Source of the DNA: Bradyrhizobium cosmicum
GTDB lineage: Bacteria > Pseudomonadota > Alphaproteobacteria > Rhizobiales > Xanthobacteraceae
NCBI RefSeq assembly: GCF_007290395.2
Contig: NZ_CP041656.2
Location: 3,596,001-3,660,000 of the forward strand
DNA: 64,000 nt
Direction: 5' to 3'
Part shown: in pieces, positions 40,741-49,844 of the stretch
Position numbering within the stretch: position 1 is the stretch's first letter
How the letters are laid out: each line of letters begins with the position of its first letter
Notes under the pieces: generated by a model
What the model saw: the letters and a program-made list of their open reading frames with translations, nothing else
Told to the model about the DNA's origin: nothing
Databases searched by the model: none
Made by a program: the position numbers and the translations under genes

Positions 40741-42396
40741 ATGCAGGTAATCGACGGCGCTCCGCGGAGGATGGAACCGATTTCACTTCGTACGCCACTG
40801 GCGCTTCTGCTCGTCTCACTGGGCGCGATTGCCGCCGCGTGGTGGTGGCTTGCCACACCGATCACGCTCGCGCGCGCGCCTATCGATCCCAGCGACAAAG
40901 TTCAATGCGTGTCCTACGCGCCGTTCCGCGGCGAGCAGTCGCCGCTCAACGCATGGACCCATATCGAGGCCGACCAGATCGAGCAGGATCTGCGACAGCT
41001 GAAAGAAATCACCGACTGCGTCCGCACCTATTCGATGGAGAACGGGCTCGACCAGGTGCCTGCGATCGCGGCGAGGATCGGCGGGCTGAAAGTGCTTCAG
41101 GGCATCTGGCTCTCCAGCAACCGCAGCAAGAATTTCGAGCAGGCCGCGCTCGCGGTCCGCCTCTCCAAGGATTTCCCCGGTGTCATCACCAGCATCATCG
41201 TCGGCAACGAGGTGCTGCTGCGCGGCGAGATGACGACGGCGGACCTCGTCTCCATCATCCGCTCGGTGAAGGCACAGGTCAGCGTGCCCGTCACTTACGC
41301 CGACGTCTGGGAGTTCTGGCTCCGCAATCGCGAGGTCTATGACGCCGTCGACTTCGTCACGATCCACATCCTTCCCTATTGGGAGGATTTTCCGGTGAAG
41401 GCCAAATTCGCAGCCAGCCATGTCGAGGCGATCCGCGAGCGGATGGCGGTGGCCTTCCCCGGCAAGGAGATCCTGATCGGGGAGACCGGCTGGCCGAGCG
41501 AGGGACGCATGCGCGAGGGCGCGCTGCCGTCGCGCGCCAACCAGGCCCGCGTCGTCTCGGAAATCCTGAGCCTTGCGAAGGCGCAGAAGTTCCGCGTCAA
41601 TCTGATCGAGTCCTACGACCAGCCCTGGAAGCGCAAGCTGGAAGGCACCGTCGGGGGCTATTGGGGTCTCTACGACTCGGTTCGCCGTAACCTGAAATAT
41701 CCGCCGGGCCAGCCGATCAGCAATTTCCCGTACTGGAAATGGTACATGGGCGTCGGCATGGGCCTGTGCGTGCTGGTGTTCGCGGTCGCGGGCCTGACGC
41801 TGCGGCGGCGCCCCTGGACGCCGCGCTTCTCGGCCTGGCTCGGTGTCGCGATCTCGGCGACGTCAGCGGGCATTCTGCTCGGGGTCGGTGCCGACAAGAT
41901 GTACTATGAGAGCTACGGCTGGGCGGGCTGGCTGCATTGGGGTGCGCTGCTGCTCGCCGGCATCCTGTCGCCGATCTTCTGCGCGCAGGCGATGGTGATC
42001 GGCCGCAGCCTTCCGACTTTCCTTGATCTGCTCGGGCCGCGCGAGGGCCGCAAATGGTCGAAGCTGACTGCCGTGCTCGGCCTGACGCTGGCGGTGACAG
42101 CGGTGATCGCGGCGCAGACCGCGCTCGCCTTCGTGTTCGACCCGCGCTACCACGACTTTCCCTACGCCTCGCTGACGATGGCGGTGGTGCCGTTTGCGCT
42201 GCTGATGCTGAATCGGCCACAGATCGGTCAGCGTCCGATCGCGGAATCCGTGTTCGCCGGGGTGCTCGCGCTGTCGGCGACCTATGTGCTCTTCAACGAA
42301 GGCCGCGACAACTGGCAGTCGCTGTGGACCTGCGCGATCTATTTCCTGTTCGCGCTCACGCTGTGGCGGGCGCGGGCCGAGCAAATCCAAGAATGA
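40741..42396 (+). CDS. ndvC: Beta-glucan transglycosylase NdvC (GH17 plus membrane domain)
   Basis: 551 aa, about 61 kDa, as NdvC. TM (about 18-36), GH17 domain (about 50-330) with E157 (IIVGNEVLLRGE) and E248 (LIGETGWPSEGR), then about eight TM helices (from about 340). NdvC is thought to add beta-1,6 linkages/branches to the beta-1,3 chain made by NdvB. Start uncertain: ATG 40741 or ATG 40771 (GGAGG abuts the latter). Its 3' end overlaps the convergent membrane-protein gene by 41 nt. Confidence 0.93.
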   Translation: MQVIDGAPRRMEPISLRTPLALLLVSLGAIAAAWWWLATPITLARAPIDPSDKVQCVSYAPFRGEQSPLNAWTHIEADQIEQDLRQLKEITDCVRTYSMENGLDQVPAIAARIGGLKVLQGIWLSSNRSKNFEQAALAVRLSKDFPGVITSIIVGNEVLLRGEMTTADLVSIIRSVKAQVSVPVTYADVWEFWLRNREVYDAVDFVTIHILPYWEDFPVKAKFAASHVEAIRERMAVAFPGKEILIGETGWPSEGRMREGALPSRANQARVVSEILSLAKAQKFRVNLIESYDQPWKRKLEGTVGGYWGLYDSVRRNLKYPPGQPISNFPYWKWYMGVGMGLCVLVFAVAGLTLRRRPWTPRFSAWLGVAISATSAGILLGVGADKMYYESYGWAGWLHWGALLLAGILSPIFCAQAMVIGRSLPTFLDLLGPREGRKWSKLTAVLGLTLAVTAVIAAQTALAFVFDPRYHDFPYASLTMAVVPFALLMLNRPQIGQRPIAESVFAGVLALSATYVLFNEGRDNWQSLWTCAIYFLFALTLWRARAEQIQE

Positions 42397-42736
42397 ACAG
42401 GCCGATCGCAAGGCCCGCCAGCACCACGTTGTAGAGCACGATGCCGAGGCCGGCGGCGATGATGCCGACGGTAAGCAGCACGATCGACGGCCGCATCAGG
42501 TTGAGCGTCGCCGCCACCAGCGCGACGATGCCGAACACCGAATTCTTGAACAGCACCGTCGAGACCGAGCGCGCCTTGCAGATCATCGTCTGCAGGCCGG
42601 CGTCGCACGCGAGCCCGACCGTCGACAGTTCGATCCCGAGATAACGCAAGTAAAGCGCATAGCCGACGGAGGCGAAGCCGACGACGATCAGGAACTGCAC
42701 CTGGTAGGGCGTGAGGCGGAAGGGCTTTTTTGTCAT
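42356..42736 (-). CDS. Four-helix membrane protein, unknown function
   Basis: 126 aa from ATG 42736: MTKKPFRLTPYQVQFLIVVG, then four hydrophobic helices. A pair of Cys (GLACDAGLQTMICKARSV) on the periplasmic side recalls the first half of VKOR-like proteins, but the CxxC is absent. It ends inside ndvC (convergent 41-nt overlap). Function unknown. Confidence 0.75.
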   Translation of the reverse strand: MTKKPFRLTPYQVQFLIVVGFASVGYALYLRYLGIELSTVGLACDAGLQTMICKARSVSTVLFKNSVFGIVALVAATLNLMRPSIVLLTVGIIAAGLGIVLYNVVLAGLAIGLFILGFARPAPATA

Positions 42737-42843
42737 GGCCGCAATATGGTCGGGATGGCCGGAGGGGGCAACAGGGCAGGTGGATTTTTCTGTCCACCCG
42801 GCCGCGCACGCGTCGTTGTTTTCGCCGGCCGATCCGAACGACG

Positions 42844-43379
42844 CTAATTGGCGAAGGCGTTGCCGTCTTGCACCGAGCATGACGCCGGCCCGGCCGACAC
42901 GGATTCAAGCTCGAGCATCTTGCCGGTGGCGTTTTGCTGCGGACCGTTGCCGCGCCTGCTCCGGCCTTGCCCGTCAGCACCTCGGCGCTGCACGACGAAC
43001 CGCCGTCGAACGTGATGCGGATCCTGCGACCGAGACCGTGATTGTTGCCGGTGGCGATCAGCGTGTTGCCCTGGAAGGTCACGGCACCGGCGCCGTCGGC
43101 GCCGCTTCCTGCGTCGCCGACGCGGTCCTTCGAGCCGGTGGCGCGTCCGGACGCCGTCGTCGAGGTCAGGCGTTTGAACAGCTGGCCCTTGGTGCTGACA
43201 TAGACGGTAAAAGACAGCGGGATGGAGACCGATTTGAAGGCGCCTTCACCCTGCACGCGCTGGCTTCTCGCTTCATTCCAGTAAACGCGCAAGGTCTTGC
43301 CGTAGAAGCCTTGCGGAGCGGCTTGCGCGCTGCAGGCAAAGGCCATCCCGGCAACGGCAATGAGAGACTTCAAGCGCAT
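42844..43379 (-). pseudogene. Secreted protein gene with apparent frameshift
   Basis: AAGGAG precedes ATG 43379. A signal peptide (LKSLIAVAGMAFACSAQA) leads into YGKTLRVYWNEARSQRVQGE, VSIPLSFTVYVSTKGQLFKRL and RIRITFDGGSSCSAEVLTGK. At the TTTT run 42932-42935 the frame that carries protein-like sequence changes: the next frame reads NATGKMLELESVSAGPASCS and ends DGNAFAN at 42844. Without correction the ORF reads about 190 unrelated residues into the next gene. One inserted base restores a protein of about 178 aa with two Cys pairs. Mutation or sequencing error. Confidence 0.65.
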
Positions 43380-43474
43380 TGAAACGACTCCTTCTCAAAT
43401 GGACGACGCATGAAATGCAGATCGCAGACAGGCAAAAGGGGGCAGCGATCAATCGTTCCGCCTGCTCGGACTCG

Positions 43475-44842
43475 CTACCGTCTGAAGAACGACGACAGCG
43501 TCGATCCCGCCGACGCTTCCGGCTTGGCAGGTGCGGCCGGCTGCGCCACGGGCGCAGGCACAGGTACGGGCTCCTCGCGCTTCGACGAGCGCTTGGAAGA
43601 ATAGCCGCGGCGGTGCTTGTCCGGCTTGGCGGCGGGGGCGGGCACTGGAGCGGTCTCGGCTTGCGGCGCCGCGTCCTGGTTCTTCTCGGCGTTCTTATCC
43701 TGGGCTCTGTCCTGCGTCTTCTCCTGTCCCTTGTCCTGACCGCGCAGCGACAGGCGCTGGCCGTCGAACACGGTGGTCTCGCAGTGACGGTCGTTCTCGG
43801 CAAGGCCCGCGCAGAGCTTCGCGGCCGCGGCGGCGTTGACGAGCGGGCCGGCTCCCAGGCGCAGCTGCATGCCGAGGCCGGTGGCACCTTCCTTGATCAT
43901 GATGATCGGCCGCAGCGCCGCGATCTCCGGATTGGATTTGCTCAGTCCGCGCCAGAGCGCACGCAGGCCGTCGATCGAATTGGCGCCGCCGAGATCGATC
44001 GCAAAGCGCGTCTGCTGGACGGCGATCGCCGGTGACTCGGTCTCGGCTGCTTCGGCCGGCTTGGCTGCTGCGGCCGCCATTTCGGTCGGGGCGGTCGCCG
44101 GCTCGGGTTTCTTCTCGGTCGACTTCTCGGTGGCTTCGGGCTGAACCAGCCTGGACGCGGCGGGATCAGGCGGCGCCATCATCGACTTGGACGGCACCAG
44201 CGGCAGCATCGGCAGGGCCGACGTCGTTGCCGGGGCCTGCGATACGAGCGAAGCGGCAGCAGCGGTTTGCGGCGGCGGGGCCGACGGCTCCTTGGCCGCC
44301 TCCTTCACGCTATCCTTTGCCGGCTCCTTCGCCTGGTCCTTCGATGCGCGGGGCTTGTCGGGGGATGGCGCGGGCATCGAGGCGACCGGCGCGACGCTGG
44401 GCGCCGCTGGCGGTGTCTGCGCATCAGCTGCCGGTGTGTCCTGCGGCTTCGCACTTTGCCTGGCGATGGCGCCGGTGACGGAATCGAGCCCCTGCTCCAG
44501 CACGGTGACGCGCGAATAGAGCCGGTCACGATCGGAGTTCAGGGTCTCGACGGCGGAGGCGAGGCGGCGGGCCTCGCTCTGGCTTTCCTTGGTCAGCGCT
44601 TGGAGCCGGTCGGCCTGGCGCGACAGATCGGCGGCCGCGATCTGGTCGCGGTGCCAGCCGAGCTGGGCCTGGTTGGACATGACCGCGACGGTGATCGCGA
44701 CGATGGCGGCGAAGCTCCACGAGCCCAGCCGCCACATCGTGCGGCGGTCGAACTCGTTTTCCTCGGCCAGGAATCCGGAGAACAGCCCGCCGGTCTCCTT
44801 GTTGCCGAAGGCGTCCGCCAATGGGTCGGAATCCTTTGCCAT
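43475..44842 (-). CDS. Single-TM coiled-coil protein with C-terminal SPOR-like part
   Basis: 455 aa. N-terminal cytosolic tail, TM (SFAAIVAITVAVMSNQA, about 44-58), coiled coil (RQADRLQALTKESQSEARRL ... VLEQGLDSV), a long Pro/Ala/Lys linker (about 130-270), then a globular domain FAIDLGGANSIDGLRALWRGL ... MQLRLGAGPLVNAAAAAKLCAGL resembling a SPOR/SEL fold, and a charged, repetitive tail (QDKGQEKTQDRAQDKNAEKN). An envelope or division-site role is possible. Divergent from glmU. Confidence 0.82.
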   Translation of the reverse strand: MAKDSDPLADAFGNKETGGLFSGFLAEENEFDRRTMWRLGSWSFAAIVAITVAVMSNQAQLGWHRDQIAAADLSRQADRLQALTKESQSEARRLASAVETLNSDRDRLYSRVTVLEQGLDSVTGAIARQSAKPQDTPAADAQTPPAAPSVAPVASMPAPSPDKPRASKDQAKEPAKDSVKEAAKEPSAPPPQTAAAASLVSQAPATTSALPMLPLVPSKSMMAPPDPAASRLVQPEATEKSTEKKPEPATAPTEMAAAAAKPAEAAETESPAIAVQQTRFAIDLGGANSIDGLRALWRGLSKSNPEIAALRPIIMIKEGATGLGMQLRLGAGPLVNAAAAAKLCAGLAENDRHCETTVFDGQRLSLRGQDKGQEKTQDRAQDKNAEKNQDAAPQAETAPVPAPAAKPDKHRRGYSSKRSSKREEPVPVPAPVAQPAAPAKPEASAGSTLSSFFRR

Positions 44843-45011
44843 GAACGTTAAGTGCCCAGCCCCGAACAGCTTCCCCGAATCAATCAGGGAACATTAACAG
44901 GAAAAGCGTGTCGCACTTGAATTCCGGGCGTTTGCGGGGGTAGCAAGGCAGCAGCTCATGACGCCGCTGACCCCGCCGCCCATTGATTCGGCCGCATCTG
45001 ACAGGATTTCG

Positions 45012-46367
45012 ATGACCGTCCGCTCCAGCCTCACGATCGTGCTCGCCGCCGGTGAAGGCACGCGCATGCGCTCCCAACTGCCGAAAGTGCTGCATCCGGT
45101 CGCACACCAGACGCTGCTCGCGCATGTGCTTGCCGCAGCACCGAAGGGAACCGGCACCTCGCTCGCCGTCGTGATCGGCCCCGACCACCAGGCGGTCGCG
45201 GATGAGGCGAGGCGCATCCGGCCGGACGTGCTGACCTTCGTGCAGAGCCAGCGGCTCGGCACCGCGCATGCGGTGCTGGCGGCGCGCGAGGCCATCGCGC
45301 GCGGCGTCGACGATCTGCTGATCGCGTTCGGCGACACGCCGCTGATCTCGGCCGAGACCTTTGCGCGACTGCGCGTGCCGCTCGCCGGAGGTGCTGCGAT
45401 CGCGGCGCTCGGCTTTCGCGCCGCCGATCCCACCGGCTATGGCCGCTTCATCGTCGAGGGCGATCGCCTGGTCGCGATCCGCGAGCAGGCCGATGCCAGC
45501 GAAGCGGAGCGCAAGATCGATCTGTGCAACGCCGGCGTGATGGCGATCGACGGCCGCCGCGCGCTGGCGATCCTCGACAAGATCGGCAATGCCAATTCCA
45601 AGGGCGAATATTATCTGACGGACGCGGTCGGCATCGTCCGTGAACAGGGATGGGAGTCCGTGGTGATCGAAACCAGCGAGGACGAGGTGCGCGGCATCAA
45701 CACCAAGGCGCAGCTCGCCGAGGCGGAAGGCGTGATGCAGGCGCGGCTGCGCAAGGCCGCGATGGAAGCCGGCGTGACCCTGATCGCGCCCGAGACGGTC
45801 TACCTGTCCGCGGACACCGTGTTCGGCAAGGACGTGACGATCGAGCCGTTCGTCGTGATCGGCCCCGGCGTGTCGATCGCCGACGGCACCGTGATCCATT
45901 CCTTCTCGCATATCGTGCAGACCACGCTCGGCAAGAACGTCTCGATCGGTCCGTATGCGCGGCTGCGGCCCGGCACCTCGCTTGGCGACGGCGCGCGGAT
46001 CGGCAATTTCGTGGAAACCAAGGCGGCGACACTGGAGGCCGGCGTCAAGGTCAACCATCTCTCCTACATCGGTGATGCCACGATCGGCGCCAATTCCAAC
46101 ATCGGCGCCGGCACCATCACCTGCAACTACGACGGCTTCAAGAAGCACAAGACCGTCATTGGGCAGGGAGCCTTCGTCGGCACCAATTCCTCGCTGGTGG
46201 CGCCCGTCAGAATCGGCAACGGCGCCTATATCGGCTCCGGTTCGGTGATCACGCGCGACGTCCCAGACGACGCCATGGCGCTGGAACGCAACCAGCAAAC
46301 CATCAGGGAAGGCGGCGCCGCGCGTTATCGCGAGCTGAAGACGAGCGGCAAGAAACCGGAGAAATGA
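45012..46367 (+). CDS. glmU: Bifunctional GlcN-1-P acetyltransferase / UDP-GlcNAc pyrophosphorylase
   Basis: Makes UDP-GlcNAc for peptidoglycan and lipopolysaccharide. 451 aa from ATG 45012 (AGGA upstream; [19 protein letters not shown] is the family start; an ATG 18 codons earlier is rejected). The uridyltransferase half has [17 protein letters not shown] and FGDTPLI. The left-handed beta-helix half has [35 protein letters not shown] and ITCNYDG, the acetyltransferase signature. A small ORF overlaps its stop; glmS follows 0.7 kb downstream on the same strand. Confidence 0.97.
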   Translation: MTVRSSLTIVLAAGEGTRMRSQLPKVLHPVAHQTLLAHVLAAAPKGTGTSLAVVIGPDHQAVADEARRIRPDVLTFVQSQRLGTAHAVLAAREAIARGVDDLLIAFGDTPLISAETFARLRVPLAGGAAIAALGFRAADPTGYGRFIVEGDRLVAIREQADASEAERKIDLCNAGVMAIDGRRALAILDKIGNANSKGEYYLTDAVGIVREQGWESVVIETSEDEVRGINTKAQLAEAEGVMQARLRKAAMEAGVTLIAPETVYLSADTVFGKDVTIEPFVVIGPGVSIADGTVIHSFSHIVQTTLGKNVSIGPYARLRPGTSLGDGARIGNFVETKAATLEAGVKVNHLSYIGDATIGANSNIGAGTITCNYDGFKKHKTVIGQGAFVGTNSSLVAPVRIGNGAYIGSGSVITRDVPDDAMALERNQQTIREGGAARYRELKTSGKKPEK

Positions 46368-46600
46368 GCGGCCGATTCCCAGCCATTCCTCCGTATCGTT
46401 CGGGCGGCGCGCTCGTGGACCAAGACACCTATATATTCAACGTCTTTGTCCAACACGTCATTGTGCCGCCGGGACGATGGGTGCTGGAACAGATCGGCGT
46501 ACGCCACCCGCAAGACCACGAACTGGCAGCTTTGGTCATTGGAATAGCGTTCTGGGCCTTCGCTGTTGTCCTTGGGGTTGCCCTGGTGCTGGGGTGGTGA
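46364..46600 (+). CDS. Small membrane protein overlapping the glmU stop
   Basis: 78 aa, ATGA overlap with glmU. N-terminal soluble part ([35 protein letters not shown]) and one C-terminal TM helix ([25 protein letters not shown]). No known domain. Probably translated by coupling to glmU; the function is unknown. Confidence 0.62.
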   Translation: MSGRFPAIPPYRSGGALVDQDTYIFNVFVQHVIVPPGRWVLEQIGVRHPQDHELAALVIGIAFWAFAVVLGVALVLGW

Positions 46601-46607
46601 GGTTTCG

Positions 46608-46832
46608 CTAGTCGTCGTCGGCGACGTCCGAGAACATCGCGCGATTCAGACGCCAGCCGCGCGGCCTGGCGCGCTTTACCGGCTCGCCGGCAGCCTGCGT
46701 GACGAGGACGGGCTTGCTGTCCTTGCCACGCTCCATGCTGCGCAGAGGCGGCGGCCAATGCGCAAGGTGCGTGCCGGTGGTTTCGCTGGTGTGCATCGAT
46801 GACAGACCTTTGCGGTCGGACGAGCTTTTCAT
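46608..46832 (-). CDS. Small basic hypothetical protein
   Basis: 74 aa from ATG 46832, which has AGGAGAGAAGG just upstream; the frame to 46958 is not used. Hydrophilic: HTSETTGTHLAHWPPPLRSM, VKRARPRGWRLNRAMFSDVADDD. No domain recognised. It lies convergent to the small membrane-protein gene. Confidence 0.65.
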   Translation of the reverse strand: MKSSSDRKGLSSMHTSETTGTHLAHWPPPLRSMERGKDSKPVLVTQAAGEPVKRARPRGWRLNRAMFSDVADDD

Positions 46833-47051
46833 GGCCTTCTCTCCTCGACACGGAAGGGTTGGCCAAATTTGTTGACAAGGCGTTAATGCGCGCGGTCTAA
46901 GGCCTGCCAGTTCGACGCAGGCGAAGCGCTGGCTGCCCGATGCTGTCTCAATCAGCAATAATTATTGAGTATCTGGTTCCTTACGAACTTCGCTAAAAAC
47001 CGAGCGCGTCGTTTAGGCGATTTTTCGACGATTTGGGGGATATTGATCCGC

Positions 47052-48878
47052 ATGTGCGGGATTGTCGGCATTCTCGGGCGCGAGCCGGTTGCAGAGCAAT
47101 TGGTGGATTCGCTCAAACGTCTTGAATATCGCGGCTATGACTCCGCGGGCGTCGCCACGCTCGAGGGCAAGCATCTCGAGCGCCGCCGCGCCGAGGGCAA
47201 GCTGAAGAATCTAGAGAAGCGGCTCGAAGCCGAGCCGCTCAAGGGCACGACCGGGATCGGTCACACGCGCTGGGCCACCCACGGCAAGCCGACCGTCAAC
47301 AACGCCCATCCGCATGCGACCGAGCGTGTCGCCGTGGTCCACAACGGCATCATCGAGAATTTCCGCGAGCTGCGCGAGGAGCTCGAGAAGAAGGGCACGG
47401 TCTTCCACACCCAGACCGACACCGAGATCGTGCTGCATCTCGTCGACGATCTGCTCAGGCGCGGCAACAAGCCGGTCGAAGCAGTGAAGCTGACGCTGGC
47501 GCGGCTGCGCGGCGCCTTCGCGCTCGGCTTCATCTTCGCGGGCGAGGACGATTTGATGATCGGCGCCCGCAACGGCCCGCCGCTCGCGATCGGTTATGGC
47601 GACGGCGAGATGTATCTCGGCTCCGACGCCATCGCGCTCGGACCGTTCACCGACACGATCAGCTATCTCGAGGACGGCGACTGGGTCGTGCTGACCCACA
47701 AGAGCGCGACGATCTTCGACAAGGACGGCAACGCCGTCCAGCGCGAGAAGATCAAGCACGCCGCCTCGACCTCGCTGGTCGACAAGGCCAATTACCGCCA
47801 CTTCATGGCCAAGGAAATCCACGAGCAGCCGGAAGTCGTCGGTCATACGCTGGCGCGCTATGTCGACATGGCGACCGAGCGCGTCGCGCTGCCGGTCAAG
47901 CTGCCGTTCGACTTCAAGAATATCCAGCGCATCAACATCACGGCGTGCGGCACCGCGAGCTATGCCGGCTTCGTCGCAAAGTACTGGTTCGAGCGCTTTG
48001 CGCGCGTGCCGGTCGAGGTCGATGTCGCCTCCGAATTCCGCTATCGCGAGGCGCCCTTGCGCAAGGGCGATCTGGCCATCTTCATCTCGCAATCGGGCGA
48101 GACCGCCGACACGCTGGCCGCGCTGCGCTATGCCAAGGCCGAAGGCGTGCACACGATCGCCGTCGTCAACGTGCCGACCTCGACCATCGCGCGCGAGAGC
48201 GAGACCGTGCTGCAGACGCTGGCCGGCCCCGAGATCGGCGTTGCCTCGACCAAGGCCTTCACCTGCCAGCTCATGGTGCTGGCAAATCTCGCGATCGCGG
48301 CCGGCAAGGCCAGAGGTGAGCTGTCCGACGAGGACGAGACCAAGCTCGTCCACGGCCTCGTCGAGATCCCGCGCCTGATGTCGGATGCGCTCACCACCGA
48401 GCTGCAGATCGAGAAGCTGGCGCGCGAGATCGCGAAATCGCGCGACGTGCTCTATCTCGGCCGCGGCACCAGCTTCCCGCTGGCGCTCGAAGGCGCGCTG
48501 AAGCTGAAGGAGATCTCCTACATTCATGCCGAGGGCTACGCCGCCGGCGAGCTCAAGCACGGCCCGATCGCGCTGATCGACGAGACCATGCCGGTCGTCG
48601 TGATCGCGCCCTACGACCGGGTGTTCGAAAAGACCGTCTCCAACATGCAGGAGGTCGCCGCGCGCGGCGGCAAGATCATCCTGATGACCGACGCCAAGGG
48701 CGCGGAGGAGGCGACGGTCGAATCCCTCGTCACCATCGTCATGCCCGACATGGCGGCGGCGTTCACGCCGATGGTCTATGCCGTCCCGGTGCAGCTGCTC
48801 GCCTACCATACGGCTGTCATCATGGGCACCGACGTCGACCAGCCGCGCAACCTCGCGAAATCGGTGACCGTGGAATAG
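47052..48878 (+). CDS. glmS: Glutamine-fructose-6-phosphate aminotransferase
   Basis: Converts fructose-6-P and glutamine to glucosamine-6-P, the entry to amino-sugar synthesis. 608 aa from ATG 47052, giving MCGIVGILGREPVAEQLVDS with the nucleophile Cys2 after Met removal. The glutaminase block is GHTRWATHG. The two SIS domains show TACGTASYAGFVAKYW, SQSGETADTLAALR and YLGRGTSFPLALEGALKLKE; the end is PRNLAKSVTVE. No glmS ribozyme is seen upstream, as expected outside Firmicutes. Confidence 0.98.
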   Translation: MCGIVGILGREPVAEQLVDSLKRLEYRGYDSAGVATLEGKHLERRRAEGKLKNLEKRLEAEPLKGTTGIGHTRWATHGKPTVNNAHPHATERVAVVHNGIIENFRELREELEKKGTVFHTQTDTEIVLHLVDDLLRRGNKPVEAVKLTLARLRGAFALGFIFAGEDDLMIGARNGPPLAIGYGDGEMYLGSDAIALGPFTDTISYLEDGDWVVLTHKSATIFDKDGNAVQREKIKHAASTSLVDKANYRHFMAKEIHEQPEVVGHTLARYVDMATERVALPVKLPFDFKNIQRINITACGTASYAGFVAKYWFERFARVPVEVDVASEFRYREAPLRKGDLAIFISQSGETADTLAALRYAKAEGVHTIAVVNVPTSTIARESETVLQTLAGPEIGVASTKAFTCQLMVLANLAIAAGKARGELSDEDETKLVHGLVEIPRLMSDALTTELQIEKLAREIAKSRDVLYLGRGTSFPLALEGALKLKEISYIHAEGYAAGELKHGPIALIDETMPVVVIAPYDRVFEKTVSNMQEVAARGGKIILMTDAKGAEEATVESLVTIVMPDMAAAFTPMVYAVPVQLLAYHTAVIMGTDVDQPRNLAKSVTVE

Positions 48879-48900
48879 GCAGAAGGGATCCGGCCGGAAC

Positions 48901-48938
48901 GCTAGGTGGTCTTCCAAAACCTGCTAGAAGACCCTAGC
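48901..48938. terminator. Stem-loop after glmS
   Basis: GCTAGGtgGTCTTC pairs with GAAGACCCTAGC (12 bp, 2-nt bulge) around a 12-nt loop. No U-tract follows (TTGACT), so it may be a Rho-linked stop, an mRNA end-stabiliser or a processing signal between glmS and the DUF502 gene 30 nt downstream. Confidence 0.6.
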
Positions 48939-48967
48939 TTGACTGCAGCGACCGACTTGGAACCCGA

Positions 48968-49738
48968 ATGACCGCCCGCGACGACACGCCTGCGCCGCTT
49001 GATCCCGCGCCCGAACCGCATACCGGCCTGATCGGCCGATTCCGCAATTACTTCCTGACCGGCCTCATTGTGACGGGGCCGATCGCGATCACTCTTTATC
49101 TGGTCTGGTGGTTCGTCACCTGGGTTGACGGCGTGGTGCGGCCGTTCGTGCCGCTGGCCTATCGGCCGGAAACCTATCTGCCTTACGTCATTCCCGGCTG
49201 GGGACTGATTGTCGCATTCTTCACGCTGACACTGGTCGGATTCCTCGCCGCCAACCTGATCGGCCGGACGCTGGTCGATATTGGCGAGACCTTCCTCGGC
49301 CGGATTCCGGCGGTCCGCGCCATCTATCGCGGCCTGAAGCAGGTGTTCGAGACGCTGTTCTCGGGCAAGGGCTCGAGCTTTCGCAAAGTGGGGCTGGTCG
49401 AGTTTCCCTCGCCGGGCATGTGGTCGATCGTGCTGATCTCGCAGTCACCGAACGAAGAGGTCGCGCGCAGCTTGCCGGGGCAGGAGGAGCATGTCTCCGT
49501 GTTCCTGCCGTGCTCGCCGAACCCGACCACGGGCTTCTTCTTCTACGTGCCCAAGAGCAAGATCGTCGAGGTCGAGATGAGCACCGAGGATGCCGCGACG
49601 CTGATCATGTCGGCCGGCGTGGTGCAACCGGGCTCGGCGCCTGACCCGAAGAAAGCGGCGGCGCTGGCGGGCATGGCGAATGCCGCGCGAATTGCCAATG
49701 CCTCCACGCTGCAGCCCGAGCCCGCGAAGGCGGAATAA
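48968..49738 (+). CDS. DUF502-family membrane protein
   Basis: 256 aa. Two TM helices (about 27-50 and 79-99: LTGLIVTGPIAITLYLVWWF; LIVAFFTLTLVGFLAANLIG), then the family core GETFLGRIPAVRAIYRGLKQVFETLF, VGLVEFPSPGMWSIVLIS and FLPCSPNPTTGFFFYVPKSKI. The C-terminal tail is Ala-rich. DUF502 proteins are widespread in alphaproteobacteria, often near recG/mfd, but their function is not known. Confidence 0.9.
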   Translation: MTARDDTPAPLDPAPEPHTGLIGRFRNYFLTGLIVTGPIAITLYLVWWFVTWVDGVVRPFVPLAYRPETYLPYVIPGWGLIVAFFTLTLVGFLAANLIGRTLVDIGETFLGRIPAVRAIYRGLKQVFETLFSGKGSSFRKVGLVEFPSPGMWSIVLISQSPNEEVARSLPGQEEHVSVFLPCSPNPTTGFFFYVPKSKIVEVEMSTEDAATLIMSAGVVQPGSAPDPKKAAALAGMANAARIANASTLQPEPAKAE

Positions 49739-49844
49739 GGCCATTCCCGCGCGGGATGGCGGTCGGTCACGTAAGCGTTCGCATCCTCTGCTAGTGTTCC
49801 GGTTGAACTGAGCGTCTCGCTCGGAATTCGACCTGGAGTGCACG

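Noticed and set aside
46965..47051. glmS ribozyme or riboswitch before glmS
   Set aside because: No ribozyme core seen, and this class is known from Gram-positive bacteria.
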